Part shown: piece after piece, positions 12,051-22,629 of the stretch
Position numbering within the stretch: position 1 is the first letter of the stretch
Layout: every line of letters begins with the position of its first letter
DNA from: Lutjanus erythropterus
Taxonomy: Eukaryota > Chordata > Actinopteri > Lutjaniformes > Lutjanidae
Length of the DNA stretch: 64,000 nucleotides
NCBI GenBank assembly: GCA_020091685.1
Contig: CM034599.1
Coordinates: forward strand, 33,333,920-33,397,919
Direction of reading: 5' to 3'
The notes under the pieces: model-generated
The model's input: the letters and a program-made list of their open reading frames with translations, nothing else
Told to the model about the DNA's origin: nothing
Database searches by the model: none
Translations under genes and position numbers: made by a program

Positions 12051-12430
12051 GTATGTGTGTGCACTCATTCAACCCATGTGTTAAGTGGAAGTGTTTCGGT
12101 GTGTGTGCGCAGCAGCTTAGCGGGTGTGAGATGGCTATCTGGGGCCATACATCAGGCCTGGTGTGGCAGTGGGCCCGTGTAATTATCAGGTCTCAATGGG
12201 ACGCTGTGTTATTTTTGCCCAGGGTGAGATGCTTATCTGGCCCTGTCAGCAGCCACCTGGATGGATGAGCCTTGCTCCTCAGAGCACCGGCTCACCTTCC
12301 CTCTGCACCAAAGACAAACTAGCCAACTTCTCTCATGCAGGCCACAGCAACCTCTGCTAACGCGCAAAGGGACACGACAAATCAGCTCTGCCAAGAGAGT
12401 GAGACTCAGAGACCCACGGCTGGAGAGTAA
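12051..12430. promoter_or_regulatory. Candidate conserved non-coding block
   Basis: Balanced, repeat-free sequence with a TAATTATC homeodomain-type core (12179-12186) and GATA-like words (CTTATCTGG near 12231). Two open frames cross it in different phases, with no protein resemblance. Regulatory role inferred from composition only. Confidence 0.3.
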
Positions 12431-13119
12431 CTGATGAGTACGTTTAGAGTGATTTAAAACTCAGACTTTTCATTCAGCTAATCAGTATTAATCCATCTCT
12501 GATTAGACAACTGCAGAACTTTGTTTGAATTAATAGCAGATCCATTTTCTATCTATGTAAATTGCAGTGCATTACCTTATTTTACATTAATTACAGAGCT
12601 TTTGATCCCCCATGAATAAATATGTTTAATACATAAAATTGCATCAAATCGCTTGTTTTGTTACCACAGATTACTGTTATTTTTTATTAATAGCAGCAGG
12701 GTTGTTGTTGAATGTTTCATGGACTATAGTATTGCACTCTTTACTATTCAGAGAGGGGTAACATCAGCATTGATTAAAAACATACATACAACATAAACCA
12801 TATGTATAAATAATAAGTAAGAGGGAGTAATTAGAGTAAACGTTGCAAAATGGTGACTAGTGATGCACTTATTAAAAAGGATGTTACATTTTGCATTTTG
12901 ACCAAACCTCACATATTTGACCTAACAAACCAATGATGCGTTCGCATGGATATAGGCAGATGTTAGGCGACAAACCAGATTTCAGTCTAGTGGATGAGCA
13001 GTAAAATTAGGTGAGGCCAGCAGAGAATACCGGCAAAGGTAATGGTGGAGAGCACCAGCCACACCTTTTAGTGGTTGTATTAGATGCTGCCAGAAAGCCT
13101 TTTGACACGTGGTTAGTGT
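12431..13119. other. AT-rich non-coding stretch, nothing recognised
   Basis: Long A/T-rich run with no recognised repeat ends or coding evidence. Confidence 0.45.
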
Positions 13120-13265
13120 TGTGAAATGGTTGCAGTTTGGGTAGGTTTAGGCAACAAATTTACTAAGGTAGGTTTAAAATAAGACCATGTTTGGGGTTAC
13201 AATATGTACGATATGTTAGGTATGTCACATGATGCCACTGAAGTAACTGTCAAATGTCACATGAA
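13120..13265 (+). repeat. Dispersed repeat family B fragment
   Basis: Shares 'gggtaggtttaggcaaca' and 'gtatgtcacatgatgccact' wording with the copy at 18990-19110. Truncated on both sides. Confidence 0.5.
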
Positions 13266-13395
13266 TGACCCATGATTTGTCACATATTATACTATGTTGA
13301 ATACATACATACAGTCATCAGTGTGTTGACATTAAAGTCCTGACCTGTGTGTCTCTTTCAGGAGCTAACAGGTACCATTCACATCTGTATTGGGT

Positions 13396-13505
13396 CACTG
13401 TAGGGCAGAAATGAGATGGAATGAGACTGGACTGGAATTTCTATGCAAATCCATCCGAAAGTTGTTGAGATATTCCAGGACCTAAGTGATGGACTGACTG
13501 AGGTT
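13396..13505 (+). repeat. Dispersed repeat family A fragment
   Basis: Has the family A signature 'caaatccatccgaaagttgt' followed by 'tgagatattccaggacc' and 'gatggactgactg'. Compare 16180-16205 and 35910-35990. Confidence 0.6.
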
Positions 13506-13699
13506 ACCCCAGAGCCTGGGGTGATGAGAAGTCTTATAGCACTTACAATGCTAAATGGCAATGCACTGCTATATGTTGAACTATGACAACTGCTGATAAT
13601 CTGGCTGGAGGCACAGGGATCATTTAAGTGTCCATTGTCCTGTCATATTCGATTATTGCATATCACTGTATTGTATTGTGTTATATTCTTCCTGTCTGG

Positions 13700-13985
13700 T
13701 CCTTAATGGATTTCCTTTTCAATGGAGCCTCCAAACCTGCTTGTATATGAAGCGTGAAGCAGCATAAATCTGCTCTCATCAGCCTCAAACTATGGTTTTG
13801 CTGGTGTGGGTGATCACTGTTGTTTATGAGCCGTTACACAGCGATAGCGCTGGAGTGTATTCTGCTGCCGGCCCATATTCATTTTTCATTGCTGAGTGTC
13901 TTTGTTGGGCTTTATGCAAACGCTGTGGTAATTTAGGAAGTGCTGTGAAATGAATCAGCCTGTAAGCTCTGCTAGGCATCTTTTA
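13700..13985. promoter_or_regulatory. Candidate enhancer-like block with SOX and POU words
   Basis: Repeat-free and of balanced composition. A SOX word (CTTTGTT, 13900-13906) is followed 7 bp later by a POU octamer-like ATGCAAAC (13914-13921), and a GTAATTTAG core follows at 13928. The spacing exceeds the 0-3 bp of classical SOX2-OCT4 composites. Confidence 0.3.
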
Positions 13986-14082
13986 CTGGATCGCACAAAC
14001 AGAGAACACAAGGAACACGCAGAGCAACACAAATATACAAACACGCTCATGCACAACAAATAGACACTGTATCTGTTCGCAG
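13986..14082. repeat. CA-rich low-complexity sequence
   Basis: Imperfect ACA-rich words (AACACAAGGAACACGC and similar) without a regular unit. Confidence 0.3.
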
Positions 14083-14465
14083 TGAGCTGTGATCCACTTT
14101 GCCTCTGAGCCATTTCCTATTATTTTTCACCCTGCGGTTTAGCAGTGAACATGAATTTATTTGGTCCGATGATCAAAAGATTAAAAGCGCCGAGCCTAGT
14201 GTGTGTTTGGGACACAGCGTCAGTGTGATCACGATTTACAGCCAGGAAAAGCTTAAGGAAACTGCAGGGCATTTTGACCAGAAAAAAAACAACAACATTG
14301 TCGTTAGTCTGCTGGTGGCACAAGGGTTTGATATGTCTCTCAGCACCAGTACAGTAGCCTTTTATGTCTGGCCTTATCCTTGACCAAAGCCCTTTCCTGC
14401 ACACTTCTCCCAAGCTGTGCACCAGCCTGCACTGGAAGGTTACTTTCATTATGTAGTACATGGGA
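14083..14465. promoter_or_regulatory. Candidate conserved non-coding block
   Basis: Repeat-free 380 bp stretch between AT-rich DNA. Open frames on both strands (94 and 113 codons) overlap almost completely, a sign of low stop density rather than a gene. Homeobox- and TCF-like words are present (GATCAAAAGATTAAAAG near 14170). Inferred only. Confidence 0.3.
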
Positions 14466-15235
14466 TCTGAAATAAACTACTCCCCTGTGCACCTCCAGAC
14501 ACAGATGTTTTGTTGACTCTGTTTAACATTGAATAGAGTTCAAAGGAGCGAGGATAAAGAATGCCTCTATTGGGTTTCTGTTTGTGGAGACATGTGTTCT
14601 TTATTGCTTTTAAGATGAATGAAAAAGAAAATTGAAAAAGATTTTATTGCACTGGCGATTCAAAACCAACTCTTGTGTGATGTAGTTGTTCTGTGGCTCT
14701 CGTCAGATAGTTGTATCACAGCGATGAATCAGTAAGAACACCAAAATGTTCTTTGATTTCATAAGAGAACGTTGTTGAGTGTTGTGATTTATTACTTTGA
14801 CAAGACAACACATCATGCTGCTTCTACATCATCTTTCTTTGTTGTAGTACATGATTAAAAGTTGTACAGAATGCAAACAATATTCTAGAGGTCGCAAGAT
14901 AGCAAACCAAGTCAATGAAAAGACAAGATCAGACACATAATTTACCAAATCGATGGAAAATGTTTCAGTGTTCATAAATGTTTTCAGGGTTTTTTGAATT
15001 TGCTCCATAAATGTACAAAGACAAGCAGGAAACTAGAGGAGTATAACCAAGAACCAAGTTTCTGGTAAGTTCTGGGCCCAGTCAAAGGTTGAACTGAACA
15101 CAAGTACATGGGTGCAGCCCCACAGACATGGCCAGTTCATCTATTGCTAGTTCGCTTATAGCTGGCTTTCAGTTGGTAAGCTGGCAGTAGGGGGCAAATA
15201 AACATGAACTGTCCAGCGCTGAAATTTACACCAAG
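14466..15235. other. Non-coding stretch
   Basis: AT-rich, no repeat family recognised with certainty. A CTCF-like core (GCAGTAGGGGGCAA) lies at 15184-15197. Confidence 0.4.
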
Positions 15236-16212
15236 AGGTGAAAACTTCATGTCAGCATGCTAACATACACACAATGCTAACAGAGGCTGCTGATGTTTAA
15301 GTTCACCATCTCAGTTTTGCTTATTAGTATGCCAGCATTTAAAGAAAACACAAAGTAGGCTTAAGTATGGTGATCAGAAATTCCCTGTTTTTGGTGGACT
15401 ACCCTTGGCTTGAGCTTTCACCAGAAATGTCCCTTAATAATAATATTTCATGTCTTGCTTTTTGTATTAGGCAATATTTTTGTCTTTCTTTGGCAAGAAA
15501 GACCTGGCAACAGAGTCTACTGGTTGACATCTCAATTGCCTTTAACTTGTAGTAGCCAAGAAAGGGGGGGAGGCTTCTTCTTCTACTATACTTGCTTGTG
15601 CTATTTTTAGAGAAAACTGCTATGCAAAACTCGGCTAGCAGGTGTCAAGTAAGTCCACAACATCACTACAAACACCTTTTGCAAAGTTACTTACAAAGTT
15701 TCTTGCCTGATGCTATCAGTTGGCTTGCACCATAGTTTTAACCTGACACATTGACACACCAGATGGTTTGTTGCACAGAACCATCTGCAAAGTCGCCCTT
15801 TGATACTGTTTGGAAAGGATTGGCTGGATTTTTTAAAACTGAACTAAAATTGTCGGTTTTCATTTCAGAAATCTGGTCAGGCTGGAGGGAATGACACTCA
15901 TTTTGCAAGTATTTTGCCACAAACCAAAGTATTGGACAAATTATGATTTTGGCCTGTTGATGGGTCTAGATGAAGTTGTTAAAATGCAGTCTGAAGGGGA
16001 CATCAAATGTCCAAATGCACCAAATTTCATGGCATATAATCCAGATGCTTAGTTGTCTTAATATTACACTAAAAAACAAAACTGTCAACCTCATGGTGGC
16101 GCTAGAGGTAAAATCACCGGACCACAGTTAGTCGGGTTCACCTTCCTGGGACCGTGAATGTCTGACTCTGTAGGATATTTCCGGACAATCCATCCAACAG
16201 TTGTCAAGACTG
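15236..16212 (+). repeat. Dispersed repeat family A, long degraded copy
   Basis: Begins around 15255 with 'gtcagcatgctaacata', then from 15905 'aagtattttgccacaaacca', 'aaagtattggacaaatta', 'ccaaatttcatggcatat', 'gtcaacctcatggtggcgct' and 'caatccatccaacagttgt'. These phrases in this order are typical of an abundant fish repeat. The middle (15300-15880) is diverged or holds an insertion. I do not know the class. Confidence 0.55.
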
Positions 16213-16771
16213 AATGACGCCGCCGTCCCTTAAGCCACGCTGCTACCATATCATCACATTCACTGTGCTCACATTCATCACATCAGTGTGATCACTTTCC
16301 CTCCACTATTGTAATCCCATTACATTCACCCACCACAAATACTCACCTGGCGCCCACTGAGTGAGATGTATATAATCACACAACAGCATGTGGCTTATTA
16401 TTAGACAACATCCTTGCTTCACTTCAAAGGCTGAAATCAAAGGCACTTGTCTTTGAGGATCACTTTACATAAGCCAGTGCTACAACTGCAGTTTGTTTGT
16501 GATGTGCAGCACAGCGCATACTTTGAGATAATATCACCACTTTGCTTAATCTTCTAGCATGATGCAGTGTCAGAAATTAATCCTTCTTCTTCTTTCCTCA
16601 AGACCGCACAATCATCTCCTCATGACGACTATTACAGATGTATTACAGCAACAATAAAAATTAGCTTAGTGTAAAGGGGATCAGTTCAGCTTGTCTTGCA
16701 GTTCATTTTAAATCAGCTTTATTTGAGCAGCAGGAAACATTCGCTGTCAAAGTAGAGGCTTTTAAAGTGAT
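16213..16771. other. Non-coding stretch, nothing recognised
   Basis: Unique-looking, moderately AT-rich. No exon or repeat ends. Confidence 0.45.
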
Positions 16772-17230
16772 TTAAAGGGACAGTTCACCCCAAAATCAAA
16801 AATACGTATTTGTCCTCTGGCCTGTAGTGCTATTTATCCATCTAGACTGTTTTTGTGTGAGTTGTTGAGTTTCGTATATAACAACCATTGACATGTCTGT
16901 CTTCTTTTGAGTATAATTGAACTAAATGGCCCTTGGGTTCTGGTGCTCAAAGCATCAAAAAATGTATTTGAAAAATGCAGCACCAGCATTACTCAATATA
17001 CTCAATATTATCCACAGACGTTGTTTTGGAAAGAAACAAAACATTGTTGGTGAATTTTTCAGATGTATTTATGTATTGCTTTGAACACCAAAAACCGAGT
17101 GCCATGTGCTGATTTCTCCAAAACTTGGCAAGTCACACCAAAACAAACACAAAAAGATGAATGAAGCTACAAACCAGAGGGAAAATATGTTGTTGTTTTT
17201 TTATTTTTGGGGTTAACTGCCCCTTTCAGA
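16772..17230 (+). mobile_element. TTAA-associated MITE, family 2
   Basis: Left terminus is TTAA then AGGGACAGTTCACCCCAAAA, and the right terminus is its approximate inverse (TTTTTGGGGTTAACTGCCCC, 17206-17225). About 455 bp. Internal phrases ('gtagtgctatttatcca', 'gatgaatgaagctacaaacc') are those of a MITE family I recognise from percomorph fish. The right TTAA is mutated. Confidence 0.8.
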
Positions 17231-17399
17231 ACCAAGAATAACTCATCAATAAACAATACAACAAAGAAAATAAGTTTAACTCGATTATTTTAAATGTTTT
17301 CTGAGCTCAGTTATAGTCGCATATATATGGTTTGCATGTGCACACACTTGTAAAATGTGTTCTCCCTTTCACTGTGAAACTGAGACCAGTATTGTTGCA

Positions 17400-17780
17400 T
17401 TTCTTAGCTTTTAACCACTCCATTAGGCCCAGATAACCTCTGTTTGGTGGACCCTAACATCTTAAAACCCTGTGACCCCGCCCTTGACCTTTGCCCCAAC
17501 CCCCCTCTCCTACTCCTCAACCCCCACTCGGCCCGAGAAGAGGCTGCTGAGAAGAAGCGGGTGCTCTCCCATGCAGCGCCTCGGAGGGAGCTAGGGTTAC
17601 TGGAGCATGTGGATTCATTAACAAATATCTGTCTGTTTGCTGCAGTAATGAGTAAGGCAGCAATTTAAAGTTGAGGGAACAGCCGCCTGGACTCCAAACC
17701 AGTGCGACAGGCTGCTGGTGTCAATCAAACGTCGAGGGTCACCAACAGGGCATCTCCAGTCTACCTGCCTCCATCACTGC
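17400..17780. promoter_or_regulatory. Candidate conserved non-coding block
   Basis: GC-richer, repeat-free block with homeodomain and fork-head-like words (CATTAACAAATA near 17616, CAGTAATGAG near 17643). A 74-codon frame starts at 17444 but has no domain or splice logic. Confidence 0.3.
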
Positions 17781-18233
17781 TGATATACATACTTATATAG
17801 TCATGGCTCAGGGTTCCACATATACTACAGACGGAGTGAAGTGATAATTACCCTCACAGAGGAATGAGAGGTCAGGGGAGAGAGAGACACATGGGGCTCT
17901 TACGCCCCCTTCTGGCTAGGGACGGTAACATCAGGATTTTTGCAACAATTAATTAAACATCAGTGTTGCCTAGTTAGAGCTGTCTGAAAACTCTCTATGA
18001 GGGTTTTCTCACTATTTAAACTCTGATGAAAGATAATAAATTTACTGTAATAATACAATACTTTTTTGCTTTGCAGGCTTTTTAATTTCAGGTCACACAC
18101 ACCCCACAAAGTAGATTGCTTCTAGGACTCAGCACTTTGTAAAGTTATGGTGTCTGGTTGCAAAATTAAACTCAGATTGTGCAGCAAAGACTGCCTTGCA
18201 CTGCGTTCTGCAATCACACTGGGATCATTTAAA
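17781..18233. other. Non-coding stretch with a CTCF-like word
   Basis: Nothing recognised except a CTCF-like core on the minus strand (CCAGAAGGGGGCGT, 17902-17915), one base off the usual consensus. Confidence 0.35.
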
Positions 18234-18480
18234 GCCGTGGTTGCCAACTTTTTTGGCTTGTGACCTTCTAAAATAAAGTGATTTCTAATTTCCAGCCCCT
18301 CATCACTGATTGCAGGTGTACGGGTCGTGACCAGGGAGTGTTTTTCATGTGAGTCTTATCTCCCATCTTTAATATGAAAAATTTTATGAGGCCTAAAACA
18401 TCCAATTATCTTCTAATTCACAACAAAAAAAAGCATAAATTAGACCAAAGTCTGAAAAAATACAAATACAATCATTTTGT
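18234..18480 (+). mobile_element. hAT-type MITE, left part
   Basis: Begins GCCGTGGTTGCCAACTTTTT, a mutated form of the CAGTGGTTCCCAAC terminus common to fish hAT MITEs, followed by 'tggcttgtgacc' and 'ctcatcactgattgcaggtg'. The right end and target duplication were not found. Confidence 0.5.
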
Positions 18481-18833
18481 GCAGCAGAAAAAAGTTATCT
18501 CCTTGCTTTTGTTATAATCCTATTATTATCACAAGAAAATCACAATGCAAGCCTTTTCTTATTAGAATTATAATCTGTTAGTTTTCAATTAATTATTGAG
18601 ATAATAAGTCCTACTTTAGAACTTATTTAAATATTGTAAGTAAATGGTCTGAGTATCTTCAAAAGCGTCCTCGGAATTTATTTTACTGTAATTATATATA
18701 ATACTTGGGCTTCCATTTATTCATCATTCTGTGACCGCTAACCTTGTGACAACTCATGTGGGACTCATGTGGGACTGGAAACACCAGATTTAAAGAAAGT
18801 TCATTTATTAATCTCAAATGCAAAGTTGCTTGT
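18481..18833. other. AT-rich stretch, nothing recognised
   Basis: May hold the decayed remainder of the hAT MITE to its left. No other feature seen. Confidence 0.35.
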
Positions 18834-19640
18834 TTTAAAGCACCGTTGTGTAGGATTTAGTGGCATCTAGCCAACACTTCCTCACACATGACAGAATAGG
18901 TTGTTTGCCTGTGGCTCCCAAAAATACGTATATTAGCAGTGGAGACAGGGTTCCTGGACCATAACTACGTTATGATAGTCATGTGACTTATGTAACATTA
19001 CATTACAGACAGGGATAACATTGTAAAATGGTTAGGCACAAAAATGACTAGGTTTAGGAAAAGAATGTGGTTGGGGTTAGATTAAGTATGTCAAGAATGT
19101 GACATGACGGAAGTGACATGATAGAGGTCATGTACATGATGAAACTTAAGCAACATCAAACTTTAAGTAACTCCGTGTTGAATTCTCCTGTGTTTGTTTG
19201 AACTATCGCTCCACTACACCTCCTCCAAATGCAGATGTTGTCACACTTTACACTGTCATAATTACTACTCCCACTGGAGGTCACTGCACAACAATAAACA
19301 TAAATTTTGGTTCCAGTAAGTTGCTTGAACAGATTGCACATTGCAAACACCCCATCTAACTCTCCCCTTCCAGAGTGCTGGAGAACCTATGATGGCTGTA
19401 AATCTCGCACAAACCGCAAAACACCACAGAACCAGTGTATAGGTTTGTAGCAGTGTCTTTGGTAGAGGACTTGTACCCTGTGTAGATAAAAAACAGATCA
19501 TTCTAAGGTCACAAAAACACAACAGTTCTTATTTTCAGGTGATTACACAGCAATGAAAATATACTTGAATGAATATTATATTCAATTTCTGCAATATTCT
19601 GCCAGTAAATCCTTGCAAATTTTACACACTGGACCTGTAA
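18834..19640 (-). mobile_element. TTAA MITE, family 1, reverse copy split by another repeat
   Basis: Left end TTAA (18834-18837), then a mutated terminus and 'taggatttagtggcatctag'. The right part runs 19330-19640 ('tctccccttccagagtgctg', 'ttcaggtgattacacag', 'acactggacc'). The two halves together match a complete copy of about 350 bp. The extra 460 bp (18871-19330) is a separate repeat inserted in it. Confidence 0.75.
18871..19330 (+). repeat. Dispersed repeat family B inserted in a MITE
   Basis: Contains the family B core ('ggttaggcacaaaaatgact', 'aggtttaggaaaagaatg', 'gttagattaagtatgtcaa') followed by 'gtttgtttgaactatcgctc' and 'cactggaggtcactgcacaa'. It lies within an otherwise continuous MITE, so it is the younger insertion. 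Exact borders and target duplication could not be fixed. Confidence 0.55.
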
Positions 19641-20257
19641 AAGAGAGAATCTGTCCAAATAACACTGTGTGATTAGATTTATTCCATTTTATGGATGACA
19701 ATACCATGGTGTCTGTAAACCAAAACCAATGTTGCTTTGCCCCAATTTGACTATCCCTCTGTAGAATTTTTGTAATGAAAACTCAAGTGCATCAGTGTTC
19801 CAGTTTGTATTCATGCTGCATTTACAGCTGAAAGATCTAATCAGCTTCATCCCCATATGTTTGAGTCAAGCTGTTTCTGTATAGAACTCCGCACACACAA
19901 CTTCCAACACAAACACATTAAAATCATTAGATGATTAGACATTAAGTGTGACCCTGAATGATGTTGTGGAACAGCTGTATTACAATATCGTTGCTCTGCA
20001 GTGAAGTGGAGCCCGTTCAGCCTGTCAGCCGAGCTCAGGATAGGAAGCCCGAGCATTTCATCTCGGCACTGACAGACGGACGAGCAGACAGATGGACAGA
20101 CTGATGGAGCGGCTGATGGAGCGCGGTGGCCAATGAACCATCGAGCCAAACTAGCCCTGCTTTTCAAATCCGCCGATGCATGCTGGTGCTGATCTGAACC
20201 CCTGCTAGATCGTGTCTGATTCTCTGTGCATGTGTCTAAGCACACAGTCACAGTTTG
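19641..20257. other. Non-coding stretch; possible regulatory block 19985-20235
   Basis: The right part is GC-richer with imperfect GACAGACGG / GACAGATGG words (20068-20110). A 134-codon minus-strand frame (19847-20251) crosses it without any recognisable domain. Confidence 0.35.
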
Positions 20258-21216
20258 CAGAGGTGGGAAATAACAAGGTACAAATACTTCATTACTGTGT
20301 TTAAGTAGAGTTTCAGGTATCTGTACTTTACTACAGTATTTATTTTTCCAACAACTTTTTACTATTACTCCCTACATTTTAACATAAATATCTGTACTTT
20401 CTACGCCTGACATTTTCAAAACAGGCTTGTTACTTTACTTTTAATTAGGATTTAATTTCATCTCCACCAGATGAAAATGAACTAAAGGACATATCAAGAC
20501 AAAAACGATTTAAAATGTGTACCAAGACAAAAATGATGTAACAAATGATATGATGTATATAATGATGTAAAAATTATGTAACGAGATGTAACCAGATGAA
20601 AATGGTGCACCAAGATGAAGACTACGTAAAAGACCAAACAAGATGAAAATGAAGTTAAAGATGTAACAACACAACACACACCGCAAAAACGACGTAACGA
20701 GACGTAACAAGATGAAAATGCATAAAGGCCATAATAAGATGAAAATGACGTAACAAGATAAAAAACAGTGTAAAAGACAACGCAAGGATAAAGACAATGT
20801 AAAAGACGTAACAGGACGAGAATGACATTAAAGATATAACAAGACAGAAATGACGTAACAAGACAAAAATTATGTGACTTGACGTAACATGACGACAGCG
20901 ATGTAACAAGACAAAGACGATGTTAAAGATGTAACTAGATGGAAATGACGTTGCAGACGTAATGAGACAAAAACAACATAAAAGACGTAACAAGACAACA
21001 CACACTGTGAGGGAAAGGTGAGGTTCAGTTAGCACTGCGCAGAAACAGTTGGTAGAAATGTCCTTCAGAGAGTTTTAGTACATTTCAGAGCCTGAACTTT
21101 TTCACTTTTACTTGAGTAAAGAAGTTGAATCACTACTTTTACCAGAGCCTTTTTTTTTTACACAAGTATCTGTATTTCTTCTTTAGTAAAGAATATGTGT
21201 ACTTCTGCCACCTCTG
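20258..21216. mobile_element. hAT-like MITE carrying a minisatellite
   Basis: Ends are inverted: CAGAGGTGGGAAATAAC at the left, and GTGTACTTCTGCCACCTCTG at the right. Subterminal segments (20320-20440 and 21075-21216) match those of the element at 26961-27983. The centre (20466-21005) is a degenerate tandem array absent from the second copy. No convincing 8 bp target duplication was found, so hAT assignment rests on the terminal bases. Confidence 0.7.
20466..21005. repeat. Degenerate minisatellite, GACGTAACAAGA-type unit
   Basis: About 540 bp of alternating words GACGTAACAAGAC, AAAAATGACGTAA and AAAGATGTAACAAGATG, in imperfect units of roughly 17-35 bp. Units differ by point changes and small deletions, so the array is old. 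Minus-strand frames read hydrophobic repetitive peptides; this is an artefact of the A-rich unit. Confidence 0.8.
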
Positions 21217-21345
21217 CACAAATCTGAATTGTGCATGCATCAATGTGTGATTGCACATTTTTTTCTGCTTATGTATATATGTACATTTTTATTTAATTCT
21301 GTACGCATGCACACATTATATATCCATTTGTGTGACTGCTGGCCT
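21217..21345. other. AT-rich stretch, nothing recognised
   Basis: Short T-rich and TG-rich words only. Confidence 0.4.
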
Positions 21346-21720
21346 GCTTGTGTGTGTGTGTTTCGGTGTGTTATCTGATCAAGGCTGTGTTAAGCCCGGG
21401 GGAGCCCAGCACAGCATCCCCACACAGCCTTGGAGCTGGAGCGGCGGCCTTTGCAGAATAAGTGTAAACAGCTAAGGGCAACAAGTGTCTCGATCAGGCA
21501 AACAGATAGCAGCTGTGAACAAGGACTGTGACTCAGAGCTTCCTATCAGATAAAGTGGACATGTGGCGCTAGCAGGGAGGATAATGCAACACGGGGCCCC
21601 GACTTTGTACCTTCACTTTCTGGATTTTCTACGGCTTATTTAGCTGAGCAGCTCGGCTTAAAGAAATTTGTGTTCGGTTTGTGTTCCCACAATCTGATGT
21701 AATGGATATTAAGCGATTTG
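21346..21720. promoter_or_regulatory. Candidate conserved non-coding block
   Basis: Balanced, repeat-free sequence with clustered words: ATCTGATCAAGG (21373), an E-box CAGCTG inside 'agatagcagctgtgaacaag' (21507-21526), and a GATA word in 'atcagataaagtgg' (21546). Judged on composition and motif density only. Confidence 0.3.
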
Positions 21721-22330
21721 TTTGAGGCTTATTTTCTGCACAATTAATTACGTTTGCACACTTTGTCTGTGGAAGTACTTCACCTGAGTTGTTTTATTTA
21801 TCCATATGTTTATTTTTGAGTTAGTTTTTGTTGAAAAAAAAAAACTTGTGAAAAGCTCATTTTTCATGCACGAGGTAAAGTCTTTAAAAATACATGCAAA
21901 CACTTCAAAAAAAAAGAACATGCGTGTCTTTGAAGTGAGTGTGCTGTTATGCTGTTTTATCCTATTTTACACACTTAACACACTTTTCAAAGTTGTATAT
22001 GCCAGTCTATAACAAGAGCTGACATACATAGACAATCACACACACCCAGTGGGGATTTAGACTCTTATGTGGGGGAAATGTGTGCAAAGACAGGCAGAAC
22101 AAACAAACTGCATACATAATCAGGATCAGTCTCAGGTTGCTTTTGTACTGAAGTTTGATTTAAAGTCAACACAAGATGTTAACTGTTTTTGATTTACGGT
22201 TCAGCGTTGGATTTCACTTGTTGATGGCAACATTGCACCACTAGATTGATGTTTTCTTAAGGCAATTTAATTATTTTCTCCACAGTAAGTCTTAATTTAC
22301 TTTTAGAAAAATTTTATTTTATTAACACAC
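21721..22330. other. AT-rich non-coding stretch
   Basis: Poly-A/T runs and no supported feature. The open frame at 21806-22012 is composition-driven. Confidence 0.4.
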
Positions 22331-22615
22331 TTAAAAGGAAAATTTGTCACTTTTCACGCGAATGTCCAGTCAGTGTTGATGGTAAATGTAGTCAATTGAA
22401 GTTACAGTGATGTCACAGTGATGTAGTTGGTATTGAGGAAGAACTACAGGCTATTTTGGCTTGGATTTCTTCTTCTCTGAGTAGCCAGGCGACTGGCTAG
22501 CGTGGTGATAACAATGCAACATGGGCAAGAAAATTTAGTTTTCTACTTCCCACACTGAGGAATTTATTGTTTCAATTGAATGCATTTCGAGAAAAGTGCC
22601 AAATTTTCCCTTTAA
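22331..22615. mobile_element. TTAA-flanked MITE, family 3, complete
   Basis: Inverted ends of about 24 bp with 22 matches: TTAAAAGGAAAATTTGTCAC at the left, and the inverse of TTAAAGGGAAAATTTGGCAC at the right, both including TTAA. Length 285 bp, no coding capacity. TTAA ends suggest piggyBac-type mobilisation (inference). Confidence 0.85.
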
Positions 22616-22629
22616 ATGAGTTACATCCA

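Noticed and set aside
20494-21035. Overlapping minus-strand frames of 61-126 codons encoding hydrophobic, apparently membrane-spanning repeats
   Set aside because: They lie in the degenerate minisatellite; the hydrophobicity comes from reading its A-rich unit on the opposite strand.
20250-21224. 8 bp target duplication around the minisatellite-bearing element
   Set aside because: ACAGTTTG and CACAAATC do not match convincingly, so no duplication is claimed.
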